Shown here: in pieces, positions 38,867 through 48,436 of the stretch
Position numbering within the stretch: position 1 is the first letter of the stretch
Layout of the letters: each line of letters opens with the position of its first letter
Source of the DNA: Taibaiella sp.
GTDB taxonomy: Bacteria; Bacteroidota; Bacteroidia; Chitinophagales; Chitinophagaceae
Reading direction: 5' to 3'
Length of the DNA: 64,000 nt
NCBI GenBank assembly: GCA_013815385.1
Contig: JACDGL010000002.1
Location: forward strand, 248,001 to 312,000
Program-made: the position numbers and the translations under genes
The notes under the pieces: generated by a model
The model's input: only the letters and a program-made list of their open reading frames with translations
Databases searched by the model: none
What the model was told of the DNA's origin: nothing

Positions 38867-39693
38867 TTTCGTGTAGTGATCTTAGTAATAATATTAAGGA
38901 GTAATACCCATGCAAGCAACACCAGCGATGCGCCCCATGCCAGATCGTGCCAGTCGTTATACGGACTGGTAGCATAGTTGAAAATGAGAAGCGGAAGCGT
39001 TTGCATAGGTTTTGTAATGCTTACTGACAGGTAAGGGTTGCCAAATGCGGTAAAAAGCAACGGCGCTGTTTCGCCAGCTATACGGGCTACAGATAACATA
39101 ACACCTGACAGGATGCCACTGATGCCGCAGGGGACAATCACTTTTAATATAACCCTGTGGAAAGGCATACCTAGTGCGAATGCTGCTTCCTTAAGTGAAT
39201 CAGGCAATAATTTCAACGTTTCTTCGGTAGAGCGAATGACTATAGGCAGCATCATAATAGATAATGCTATACTACCCGATAAAGCAGAGAAACTGCCAAA
39301 TGGCTTCACCAGCCAGAAATAGGCTATGATACCAATAACTATAGAGGGCACTCCCTGCAGCACATCTACACATAGGCCGCACCAATAAGCGAGCTTTGTA
39401 GTCTTGTTCTCGCTGAGGTAGATACCACACAATATACCAACAGGGATAGCAATGAGTGAGGCAACAGATATAACAATAACACTGCCCAGCAATGCGTTAG
39501 CGATGCCACCGCCGGGTTCGCCCACGGGTTTGGGTACGTTGGTGAAAAAATGCCAGTTGATCTTAGTGATTCCTTCTTTGAATATATAGGCCAGGATGGC
39601 TATCAGCGGCACAACACAAGCACAGGCAAGAACGATCGTCAATGCCTGAAACCCCCTGCTTTTACCGATCCTGTATTTAATATGGGCGTTCAT
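38848..39693 (-). CDS. pstA: Phosphate ABC transporter permease PstA
   Basis: Inner-membrane permease subunit, 281 residues, about six transmembrane segments. The EAA-type loop is [27 protein letters not shown], contacting PstB. Lies 2 bp from pstC upstream and overlaps pstB downstream, so the subunits are translated together. Confidence 0.95.
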   Translation of the reverse strand: MNAHIKYRIGKSRGFQALTIVLACACVVPLIAILAYIFKEGITKINWHFFTNVPKPVGEPGGGIANALLGSVIVISVASLIAIPVGILCGIYLSENKTTKLAYWCGLCVDVLQGVPSIVIGIIAYFWLVKPFGSFSALSGSIALSIMMLPIVIRSTEETLKLLPDSLKEAAFALGMPFHRVILKVIVPCGISGILSGVMLSVARIAGETAPLLFTAFGNPYLSVSITKPMQTLPLLIFNYATSPYNDWHDLAWGASLVLLAWVLLLNIITKITTRKWKVQL

Positions 39694-39695
39694 AG

Positions 39696-40685
39696 CTAAA
39701 CGGTCGTATATCTTTTAATAATTCTTTTGCCAATCATATTGATAACCACTGTTACCAAAAACAGCACCAGGCCAAGCTCTATTAATGCAGAGAGATACAC
39801 CGGATGGTCGGCCTCAGTAAATTCGTTGGCTATAACGCTGGCCATAGTATTGCCTGGCGAGAAAATGTTTTTTGGTATCAGGCTGGTATTGCCTATCACC
39901 ATGGTAACTGCCATTGTTTCGCCTAATGCCCTGCCCAAAGATAGGAGGATGCCCGCAAAAAGGCCCGACTTTGTATACGGTAATATTACACTCCTTATCA
40001 CCTCCCAGCGTGTAGCCCCTAATGCAGATGCTGCCTCCTTTAACTGAGAAGGAACCATCTGTATCATTGCCCTACCGAGTGAAGCGGCATAAGGTATTAT
40101 CATCACAGACAAAATCAATGAGGCTGAAAAAATGCCTATACCCACCGGCTGTACCCCAACCTTTGTTTCAAAGCTGCGTACTATGGGCACTAAAACTGCC
40201 AGCCCCCAAAAGCCATATATAACAGAAGGGACGGCAGCTATCAATTCAACTGTATTCTTTAATAGATTGGATAGCCAGCCTTTAGGGTAATATTCGCCAA
40301 GGACTATAGCGACTGCAAAAGAAAAGGGTACTGAAATTGCAAGCGCGAGAAAAGAAGTGAGCAGCGTACCTAATAAAAATGGATAGGCACCATATATATC
40401 CCTTACCGGATCCCATACCTTGCCCCACAAATAACCAATGCCTAAGCTTTTTATAGAAGGTACCGATTCTACAATAAGCGTAAGCATAATACCCAGTACC
40501 AGAAGTACCATGGCAACACCCATGAATATCAGTGTTCGCCTGAAGATTTTTTCCGTTCGTATCTGCCGATAGGAGTGTTTAATTCTCTTGCTCGTTCTCA
40601 CAATATCTGAGGTCTTTATAGAATTAATTACCCGCAGAACTGAGTTTCTGCGGGTAACAACACTATTATCTAAAGATGTTTTCAT
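39696..40685 (-). CDS. pstC: Phosphate ABC transporter permease PstC
   Basis: Second permease subunit, 329 residues, with the EAA loop MIQMVPSQLKEAASALGATRWEVI and six hydrophobic segments. It carries a ~50-residue basic cytosolic N-terminal extension (RRNSVLRVINSIKTSDIVRTSKRIKHS...) before the first helix, longer than in E. coli. 19 bp after pstS. Confidence 0.95.
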   Translation of the reverse strand: MKTSLDNSVVTRRNSVLRVINSIKTSDIVRTSKRIKHSYRQIRTEKIFRRTLIFMGVAMVLLVLGIMLTLIVESVPSIKSLGIGYLWGKVWDPVRDIYGAYPFLLGTLLTSFLALAISVPFSFAVAIVLGEYYPKGWLSNLLKNTVELIAAVPSVIYGFWGLAVLVPIVRSFETKVGVQPVGIGIFSASLILSVMIIPYAASLGRAMIQMVPSQLKEAASALGATRWEVIRSVILPYTKSGLFAGILLSLGRALGETMAVTMVIGNTSLIPKNIFSPGNTMASVIANEFTEADHPVYLSALIELGLVLFLVTVVINMIGKRIIKRYTTV

Positions 40686-40704
40686 TCAATCATAGTATTC
40701 TCGA

Positions 40705-41811
40705 TTACTGAAGTATCGGCTTACCATCGTAGGTAGCTGACTTCAATATAGCTTCGCCAACAGAAACAGCGGCAGGAGAAAGCGGCGCATAATTCAGCGC
40801 GCTGCTATACTGCTGTCCTTCGTGCGTAGCCCACCATATCAGCTTTACCATTTTAGAAGCACGATCCATAGAGCGGTTATTGTATTTCTGCTCTTTGTAG
40901 ATCAGCACCCATGAGAATCCTGATATAGGATAACCATCGGCAGCATCTGTATTTGTCAAAGATACTTTACCATCGGCTGGTATCTGTATGTCGGCAGCAG
41001 CAGTAACGCTGGCTATACTTGGGGTAATGAATTTGCCGGATTTATTCTGAACTTTAGCGAATGCCATGTTATTCTGCATAGCATAAGCAAGCTCTATATA
41101 ACCAATAGTACCGGGTGTCTGCTTGATGCTACCAGCAACGCCTTCGTTACCTTTGCCACCAAGACCCACAGGCCAATTGATCGAAGAACCCTTACCTACT
41201 TTAGTGCTCCACTCTTCGCTCACCTTAGAAAGGTAAGTAGTGAAGATATTGGTAGTACCGCTACCGTCAGACCGGTGAGCGATGATGATACCAGTAGCTG
41301 GAAGCTTAACGCCTTTGTTGATAGCTGCTATTTTAGCATCATTCCACTTAGTGATCTTGCCCAGGAATATATCGGCAAGTACTGATGGAGTGAGCATCAG
41401 TGTATCTTTCATTTCAGGCAGGTTATAACCTATAACCACAGCACCCGCAGTAACCGGAATGTGCACAACAGGAGCAGATAATGCTGAATCCTGTTTGCCA
41501 TTCAATGGCGCATCTGATGCACCAAAGTCAACGGTTTTATTTGTTAACTGCAGAATACCACCGCCTGAACCTATAGACTGATAATTTACCTTCAGACCAT
41601 TGGTCTTGTTGTACTCAGAGAACATTTTTGAGAACAGTGGGTTGTCGAATGAGCTACCCGCGCCCAGAATTGTGTTATCATCGCTATTGGTAGTAGCTGA
41701 TGTACTGTCTGTAGTAGAAGTAGAGCTAGATCCATTGCAGCTAACCAGAGCCATACTGCTGCTGATAGCTATTGCAAGACCTGCTACTGCTAAACCTTTA
41801 AATACTTTCAT
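40705..41811 (-). CDS. pstS: Phosphate-binding lipoprotein PstS
   Basis: Captures phosphate for PstCAB. 368 residues, lipoprotein signal with lipobox LVSC (about Cys26), a Ser/Thr-rich linker, then GAGSSFDNPLFSKMF, IGSGGGILQLTNKTVDFGASDAPL and HRSDGSGTTNIFTTYL, the phosphate-contact loops. Between a porin gene and pstC. Confidence 0.96.
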   Translation of the reverse strand: MKVFKGLAVAGLAIAISSSMALVSCNGSSSTSTTDSTSATTNSDDNTILGAGSSFDNPLFSKMFSEYNKTNGLKVNYQSIGSGGGILQLTNKTVDFGASDAPLNGKQDSALSAPVVHIPVTAGAVVIGYNLPEMKDTLMLTPSVLADIFLGKITKWNDAKIAAINKGVKLPATGIIIAHRSDGSGTTNIFTTYLSKVSEEWSTKVGKGSSINWPVGLGGKGNEGVAGSIKQTPGTIGYIELAYAMQNNMAFAKVQNKSGKFITPSIASVTAAADIQIPADGKVSLTNTDAADGYPISGFSWVLIYKEQKYNNRSMDRASKMVKLIWWATHEGQQYSSALNYAPLSPAAVSVGEAILKSATYDGKPILQ

Positions 41812-41847
41812 AACTATTATATTTTTTTAGTTTTTTTTATCAGATTA

Positions 41848-43206
41848 TTATTTACCGTAGATATAATAGAAGGTGAGGCGGTAAACCACATCAGTACCTT
41901 TAGAACCGTTACCGTTAGGGTTCAATGCATACTGGCTGCTTGAAAGTGTGCTTTCGTATGTATTGATCCACATGTTAGGCATTACGTGTACATTCTTTAT
42001 AGGAGTGAAATCCAGACCAAATGTGATGAACTGCTCTTTAGTAGTTGGCTCGTACTGAGAAGTTAAAGCAGAGTAAGAGGTAACATTTGCGCTACCGGTT
42101 ACTTCACTTAAGTTGCGGCTTGGATCATATACATCATAACGTGCGAAGAAGCCTAACTTGTCTTTGTATATTCTGCCTTTAACAAAGGTTGATATGCCAA
42201 AAGATTTTGAAGTACGGTAGTATACATTGTGGTCGGCGCCCACAACCTGTACATCGCCCATTAAAGTATTCATATACGCTTCTACACCTACTGTAAATTT
42301 CTTATCCTGCCATGCAACAAAAATTTTGCTCATGTTACGATCATGATGAAGGTTAGTAGGAGAAGGTATAGTATAAGTAGTAGTAGTACCAGTTACAGTT
42401 TTAGTTTCAGGAAGTGCATCGCCAGCGGGAGTCCAGTGAAGTTTTTCATAATCCTGGTATAGGTCTACTATCAGGCGCTTGTTGAAGAACTTGGCATATA
42501 CATCAGCATACAACCATTTGAAAGCATCATTTTCAGGCTTTGCGCTCTGGCCGTTACCAACCATAACATCATAACCAAAACAGCCTTTATTATCGAACCA
42601 GCCCTGTAAAGCAATACCCATATCAAAAGAAGGAGTTCTGCGGATATCCGTGATCGTCCTTTCTATAGAGCGGTAACCCCATACTTCTTCCGAAGTCTGT
42701 GTATTTTTTGCATATGCACCCAGAGCAGAGCCCTGTGCAAAAGCGGGAGTTGGAAGCTGACCTGCAACCAGATCAGTATTTTTCCAGATATTTCTCCAGC
42801 GGATGTTCGCCAGTTTCAGGTAAGGAGCAAATTTGTTGTTAACCAGTATGTCACCATTACCCTGGCCAAGAGAGCCTGATGCGAAATCATCTTCGGCAGC
42901 TAACAGAAATTCAGCAACGAATTTTTTGCTGATCTCGTAGTTGTAACCAAGATAAACACGACGGAGCTGGAATTCGTTTGTGTTGGCAGGAACTTTAGTA
43001 TATTGGTTGGAACCGCCGCGACCACCGCCATTGACAACATCACTGTTGGCCTTGTAAGCGAAGTCTCCAAAGGCATAGCCCCAAAGCTGGCCATGTGGTT
43101 TAAATACCTCTCCATTTGCTTCAGCGTTCTGTGCGCTGGCATTAACGGCACCAAAGGCCATTAATAAGAAGAAGCAGGAGCATACGTGTGTAGCTATTTT
43201 TTTCAT
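41848..43206 (-). CDS. Outer-membrane porin, probable phosphate uptake channel
   Basis: A 452-residue beta-barrel protein with signal peptide ending AVNASAQ. Many aromatic, amphipathic strands (FQLRRVYLGYNYEISKKFVAEFLLAAED, KFTVGVEAYMNTLM, YRLTFYYIYGK with aromatic C-terminus) fit the OprO/OprP-like porin group. It begins the leftward pst operon, 36 bp before pstS, so phosphate passage through the outer membrane is the likely job; the specificity itself is inference. Confidence 0.82.
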   Translation of the reverse strand: MKKIATHVCSCFFLLMAFGAVNASAQNAEANGEVFKPHGQLWGYAFGDFAYKANSDVVNGGGRGGSNQYTKVPANTNEFQLRRVYLGYNYEISKKFVAEFLLAAEDDFASGSLGQGNGDILVNNKFAPYLKLANIRWRNIWKNTDLVAGQLPTPAFAQGSALGAYAKNTQTSEEVWGYRSIERTITDIRRTPSFDMGIALQGWFDNKGCFGYDVMVGNGQSAKPENDAFKWLYADVYAKFFNKRLIVDLYQDYEKLHWTPAGDALPETKTVTGTTTTYTIPSPTNLHHDRNMSKIFVAWQDKKFTVGVEAYMNTLMGDVQVVGADHNVYYRTSKSFGISTFVKGRIYKDKLGFFARYDVYDPSRNLSEVTGSANVTSYSALTSQYEPTTKEQFITFGLDFTPIKNVHVMPNMWINTYESTLSSSQYALNPNGNGSKGTDVVYRLTFYYIYGK

Positions 43207-43373
43207 CAGTACGTGTGTTTTGATTTTGAATGCAAAAGAACTACCCAGATATTACGGCTATGTTACGCCCATATTAATTTAATGTTAACAACCACTACTT
43301 GTTAACAATGCAACAAATTGTAAATAAATCTATAGTCTGATATGTTTATTGTATAATTTTGCGCATCTGAAAA

Positions 43374-43727
43374 ATGCCTAAACAATTACATATAACGGTA
43401 TTGCTGCTGCTCTTTCTCGCAACAGGCTTACTTCAGCCCATAACGGGAAGCACTCCTTATGTAGCAAATGATACATGCGTTTCTAACGCATTAGCACCTA
43501 CCAATGCATCTCACCTATACCAGAAAGGAAAGCTACCAGTTAATACAAAGCTGACAATACGCATAAAGGCGCTGAATAATATTTCAGCTATGGTATTCCC
43601 GCAGTTATGGAGTAAAGTTTATGCTGCTGTTTTTCCCATAGTGGAGCATGCGGGTTATTACAGCTTGTGGCATGTAAGCTATACTAGCCATTCCTTTCAT
43701 CTGCGAGGGCCGCCACCAACAGCCTAA
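43374..43727 (+). CDS. Hypothetical small exported protein upstream of efflux operon
   Basis: A 117-residue frame with a plausible signal peptide (MPKQLHITVLLLLFLATGLLQPITG). The rest has no family I recognise, though HSFHLRGPPPT at the end is unusual. A TAATTTTG at 43354-43361 matches the -7 consensus and sits immediately upstream. It precedes tolC by 62 bp; could be a leader peptide gene or simply an open frame. Confidence 0.45.
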   Translation: MPKQLHITVLLLLFLATGLLQPITGSTPYVANDTCVSNALAPTNASHLYQKGKLPVNTKLTIRIKALNNISAMVFPQLWSKVYAAVFPIVEHAGYYSLWHVSYTSHSFHLRGPPPTA

Positions 43728-43789
43728 CAACTCCTCTCTGCCAATCAGCAGAGCCATTTCTATTTTCAAACTTCTATTTAATACATACT

Positions 43790-45205
43790 ATGAAACTACA
43801 TAGATATGTATATCCGAAAGAATGCCTGCGTTACCTGGCACTTCTTCTTCTGGTATACATGCCCGCCGGCACCCACTGCCAGCCACTATCCTTATATACT
43901 GCCGTACAATCAGGCATTGCCAACTACCCGCTACTACAGCAACGGCAGGCGGAGGTAGCGGAAAGCAAAGCGCATATTACCACAGTAAATGGCTACCGGC
44001 TCCCATCATTAAGGCTGGTAGGAGAGGTGAATACCGGTACCGCCAATAGTTTACCGGGTGCTTACTTCCCCTTAGGCCTGGTACCTTCTGTATCAGGATC
44101 GGTAAGGGCAGCAAACCGGAACGACCTGACTTCGGGCAATATAGCATTGTCTTACCTCGACTGGCCTTTTTACACATTTGGATACTATAATGCACAAAGA
44201 AAAAATGCACAGGCTGCGCTGATAACCACACAGGCTGCGCTAAACAGTGACAAATATGTGCTGACTGAAAATATAATATCGCTCTATCTGGACTGGCTGA
44301 ATAAATATCGGTTGCTCCTGATAGAGGCCCAAAACCTGCAACGCACTACTACCATACTGAATGCCATACGCGCCACCGTGCTTAGCGGGCTAAAACCCGG
44401 CGTGGACAGCACTACCGCCAATGCGCAGTACGCAGCCAGCCGCATCAGTTACCTGCAGGCTACCGATAATTATATGTATGATAAAATATCGCTTGCAGCC
44501 TATACGGGTTTAGATACAGGCGCCCTACTGCCCGATACATCTATTGCAGGGGCAGCAATGTTGCAAAAGGCGCTTCTCTTCCCGGTTACAGATAGTATTG
44601 TAAATGCGCATCCGCTACTGGAAGTATATGAACGCCGGTACCAGCAGCAGCTAACAAATAATTCGCTGATAGCGCACCAATACCTGCCACGCGTAGCGCT
44701 GGAAGGCGCCGGGTGGGCGCGTGGATCGAGCATATCGCCTACAGGCGATGTATATAACAGCGACCTGAGCAGCGGGCTGGCATACAGCCGTTACAATTAC
44801 CTGTTCGGGCTTACCTTATCTTATAACCTTACAGATATAAAACACCGGCACGACCAGATAGCAGAGGGGCGCTATGCCGCGCAGGCGAGCCAGCTTGCCT
44901 TACAAACGCAGCAGGTGAACCTGAACAGGATGCTACAGCAAACCAATGTATCGTACAACAGCACTTTAGAAAAACTAAAGGAGTTGCCCCTGCAATTACA
45001 ATCGGCCAGGGAGGCCTATGGACAGCAGGCAGCACTATACAAAGCAGGATTAAATACCCTGATAGATATAACCAACGCCCTCTATGTGCTGAAGCAAGCA
45101 GAAACCGCTTATGTAATGACACAGGATGAGCTGCTGCAACTACTGTACCTGCGCGCAGGACTTGACAATCAACTGGATGTTTTTTTGCAAACTTTTAAAC
45201 CATAG
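43790..45205 (+). CDS. TolC-family outer-membrane efflux protein
   Basis: Outer-membrane channel of a tripartite pump, 471 residues, signal peptide ending near THCQ, then the usual paired coiled-coil halves (VAESKAHITTVNGYRLPSLRL; LQLQSAREAYGQQAALYKAG with LNTLIDITNAL). First gene of a TolC, RND, adaptor order; 2 bp between its stop and the RND start. Confidence 0.92.
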   Translation: MKLHRYVYPKECLRYLALLLLVYMPAGTHCQPLSLYTAVQSGIANYPLLQQRQAEVAESKAHITTVNGYRLPSLRLVGEVNTGTANSLPGAYFPLGLVPSVSGSVRAANRNDLTSGNIALSYLDWPFYTFGYYNAQRKNAQAALITTQAALNSDKYVLTENIISLYLDWLNKYRLLLIEAQNLQRTTTILNAIRATVLSGLKPGVDSTTANAQYAASRISYLQATDNYMYDKISLAAYTGLDTGALLPDTSIAGAAMLQKALLFPVTDSIVNAHPLLEVYERRYQQQLTNNSLIAHQYLPRVALEGAGWARGSSISPTGDVYNSDLSSGLAYSRYNYLFGLTLSYNLTDIKHRHDQIAEGRYAAQASQLALQTQQVNLNRMLQQTNVSYNSTLEKLKELPLQLQSAREAYGQQAALYKAGLNTLIDITNALYVLKQAETAYVMTQDELLQLLYLRAGLDNQLDVFLQTFKP

Positions 45206-45207
45206 TT

Positions 45208-48200
45208 ATGAGCCTCGTATCCGCATCGCTCAGGAAGCCGGTAACTATACTCGTTATAGTGGCATCCGTGTTCCTGGGCTCGATCTTAGCAATAAGAACA
45301 ATACCAATAGATATATTTCCAAAGCTTAATCTCCCTACCATTTATGTAATAGAACCCTACGGCGGTATGACACCGCAACAGATGGAAGGCTTCTTCGCTA
45401 CGCGCTTACAAGATCAGTTTTTGTATGTAAGCGGAATAAAAAACATTTCGAGCCGAAGCATACAAGGGCTGACGATATTAAAACTTACATTCTTTGAAAG
45501 TACCAATATGGCTCAGGCATCCGCGGAGGTCGCGTTACAGGTCAATCGTGCCATGAAGTTCTTTCCGCCAGGCGCCTTGCCTCCTCAGGTAATACGATTT
45601 GACGCGTCATCGTTGCCCGTGGGTGAATTGGTATTTAGCAGCCCGGGTAGGACCCTTGAGGATATACATGATCTGGCGGTGACTCGGGTAAGGCCTCTTT
45701 TTTCCACTGTGCCAGGCTTATCAGCGCCGCCACCCGTTGGCTCTAACTCGCGAACTGTAGTGGTGAATGTAGACCCCAATAAAATGCGTAGTTATAACCT
45801 GACACCTGATGAAGTGGTAAGCGCCATAGCTAAAAATAATAGTATTACCCCTTCGGGCAATATACGCATAGGGAATATTATGTACATGACCACTCTTAAT
45901 TCATTAGAAAAAGAGATAGAAGATTTTAATAGTATCCCTGTAAAATCTGACCAGACAAATGCGGTATTTATAAAAGATATTGCTTCCGTACAAGATGCCG
46001 CCGACGTTACAGTGGGGTATGCGCTGGTAAATGGCAAACGCTCTGTTTATATACCGGTCGTAAAGACATCGGACGCATCTACCTGGGAGGTAGTGCAAAC
46101 GCTTAAATCTAAAATACCGGAGATGCAAAGCCTTTTGCCTGATGATATACATATTTCTTATGAATTTGATCAGTCCATATTTGTTATCAATGCAGTAAAA
46201 AGCCTTGTGACGGAAGGGATATTAGGGGCGATACTTACAGGGCTTGTGGTCTTATTATTTCTTCGCGACTGGCGAAGCTGTATCGTAGTAGTTATCACTA
46301 TTCCTGTATCTATACTTATAGCTGTGCTGTGCCTGAAACTTGCAGGGCAGACAATAAATTTAATGACGCTAAGCGGACTGGCACTGGCAATAGGTATATT
46401 AGTAGACCAGGCTACCGTAACCATAGAAAATATACACCAGCACCTGGAGATGGGCAAGAACAAGAGGCAGGCAATTTACGATGCCTGTACGGAAATAGCC
46501 TTTCCGCTATTGCTGATATTGCTTTGTATCATAGCCGTGTTCGCGCCTTCGTTTGTAATGCAAGGGGTCCCAAGAGCATTATTCCTTCCTTTATCATTAT
46601 CAATAGGTTTCGCGATGATCGTTTCATTTTTACTCGCCCAAAGCCTTGTACCCGTAATCTCTAACTGGTTGCTGAAAGAAGACTCCTATAAATATGAACA
46701 CGGTAAGCACCATGCCCATGCAGGAATGGCATTGAATATCACTGAAAGGAAAGAGATAGCAGACCACCTCGGTAAAGAAATAGAAGAACCGGAAAAAAAT
46801 GATTTTTTCGAACGGGTGAAGATCCGGTTTAAAAAAACATTGGATAAAATGCTTGTTCATAAAAAGCGCAATGTGAGCTTATATCTGGTAGGTGTGCTGC
46901 TGGCGGCCGGGATATGCTTTGTCTGGATCGGTAAGGATCTACTTCCAAAAACAAACAACGGGCAGTATCAGCTACGTTTACGATTACCCGATGGTACCCG
47001 TCTGGAGCGTTCTGAAGCTATGCTGCATGATGTATTAGGCATATTAGACAGCCTTACGGACAATCATGTGGCTATCAGTTCCGCCTACGTAGGTTTGGTT
47101 CCCAGCTCTTACGGCACATTGAATTTATATGTTTTTAACAGCGGCACTCATGAGGCAACCCTGCAAGTACAACTGGATGAGGATTTTAAAATGAACAAAG
47201 ACAAATTCCAGGATGAGGTTCGCGGCGCTATACATAATAAGTTGCCTAATGTGCGCGTATCTTTTGAGCCAATAGACCTTACTGAAAAAATAATGAGCCA
47301 GGGTGCCGCTACGCCTATAGAAGTGCGCGTAGCCGGTAAAGATATGGACCAGATAAAAAAATATTCTGCGAAACTAACTGAGGCCCTAAAAACAATTCCG
47401 TACCTGAGAGATGTACAAATACAACAGCCATTAAAATTTCCGGTCGTTAATATAACCATAGACAGGCAGAAGGCATCGCAAATGGGATTGAATATAGCAG
47501 CAATAGCGAGATCTATTACCGCTGTAACCTCTTCAAGCCGCTTTACGGAAAAGAATCAATGGCTGGATGAGAAAAGCGCCTATACATTCCAGGTGCAGGC
47601 GCAGGTGCCTGAATATATAATGAATAATCTGGAGGAGCTGAAGGAAACTCCCCTCATGGTTGGGCAATCGGGCCTGACACTGCAGGATGTAGCTACATTT
47701 AATATTGATACAATGGCAGGAGAATATGACCGAACCGGCCCCCGAAGGTATATAACCGTAAACGCCAACATTTATAAGAAGGATTTGCAGAGCGCAACAG
47801 ACGATGTAAATAAGATAATCAAGTCATTAGGTACCCCTCCTAAAGGTTTGGTAACGGATGTAAAAGGAATGTCCAGCTTATTAACGGACACCTTAGGCAG
47901 CCTTCAGAGCGGCTTGCTATTTGCCGTTATAATTATTTTCTTATTGCTTGCTGCTAATTATGAATCATTCAGGTTGTCATTAGCGGTTTTATCCGCTATA
48001 CCGGCGGTACTATTAGGCGCTTTGGCAATGCTGCTGCTTACCGGCGCCACGCTTAATTTGCAATCGTATATGGGTATCATAATGGCAACGGGAGTATCTG
48101 TGGCGAACGCGATACTTATAGTCACCAACGCGGAAAAGCTGCGCGTAGAGTATAATAATGATGTGGTGAAAGCTGCGTCGGTAAGCGCATCCATCCGGTT

Positions 48201-48426
48201 ACGGCCTATACTTATGACCAGCCTGGCCATGATAGCGGGTATGATACCTATGGCCAGTGGCATGGGCGAGGCAGGCGACCAGACCGCACCACTGGGCCGT
48301 GCCGTGATAGGTGGCCTGGCGGCATCTACCCTGGCGGCGCTATACATAGTGCCCCAATGCTACGCCGTACTGCAAAAGAAAGCGTCATTAAAAACATCCT
48401 CATTACTACCAGAACCAACTATTTAA
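45208..48426 (+). CDS. RND-superfamily efflux permease
   Basis: Inner-membrane pump, 1072 residues, with 12 transmembrane segments and two large periplasmic loops, as in AcrB. The TM4 segment is GILVDQATVTIENI: it keeps the first Asp (Asp400) of the AcrB Asp407/Asp408 pair but has Gln401 in place of the second. The TM10 segment is VSVANAILIVT, with Ala966 where AcrB has Lys940. The relay is therefore different from drug pumps and nearer to single-Asp RND groups. A ~40-residue His/Glu-rich insertion around KYEHGKHHAHAGMAL follows TM6. Substrate unknown. Confidence 0.93.
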   Translation: MSLVSASLRKPVTILVIVASVFLGSILAIRTIPIDIFPKLNLPTIYVIEPYGGMTPQQMEGFFATRLQDQFLYVSGIKNISSRSIQGLTILKLTFFESTNMAQASAEVALQVNRAMKFFPPGALPPQVIRFDASSLPVGELVFSSPGRTLEDIHDLAVTRVRPLFSTVPGLSAPPPVGSNSRTVVVNVDPNKMRSYNLTPDEVVSAIAKNNSITPSGNIRIGNIMYMTTLNSLEKEIEDFNSIPVKSDQTNAVFIKDIASVQDAADVTVGYALVNGKRSVYIPVVKTSDASTWEVVQTLKSKIPEMQSLLPDDIHISYEFDQSIFVINAVKSLVTEGILGAILTGLVVLLFLRDWRSCIVVVITIPVSILIAVLCLKLAGQTINLMTLSGLALAIGILVDQATVTIENIHQHLEMGKNKRQAIYDACTEIAFPLLLILLCIIAVFAPSFVMQGVPRALFLPLSLSIGFAMIVSFLLAQSLVPVISNWLLKEDSYKYEHGKHHAHAGMALNITERKEIADHLGKEIEEPEKNDFFERVKIRFKKTLDKMLVHKKRNVSLYLVGVLLAAGICFVWIGKDLLPKTNNGQYQLRLRLPDGTRLERSEAMLHDVLGILDSLTDNHVAISSAYVGLVPSSYGTLNLYVFNSGTHEATLQVQLDEDFKMNKDKFQDEVRGAIHNKLPNVRVSFEPIDLTEKIMSQGAATPIEVRVAGKDMDQIKKYSAKLTEALKTIPYLRDVQIQQPLKFPVVNITIDRQKASQMGLNIAAIARSITAVTSSSRFTEKNQWLDEKSAYTFQVQAQVPEYIMNNLEELKETPLMVGQSGLTLQDVATFNIDTMAGEYDRTGPRRYITVNANIYKKDLQSATDDVNKIIKSLGTPPKGLVTDVKGMSSLLTDTLGSLQSGLLFAVIIIFLLLAANYESFRLSLAVLSAIPAVLLGALAMLLLTGATLNLQSYMGIIMATGVSVANAILIVTNAEKLRVEYNNDVVKAASVSASIRLRPILMTSLAMIAGMIPMASGMGEAGDQTAPLGRAVIGGLAASTLAALYIVPQCYAVLQKKASLKTSSLLPEPTI

Positions 48427-48436
48427 AAACCTATTT

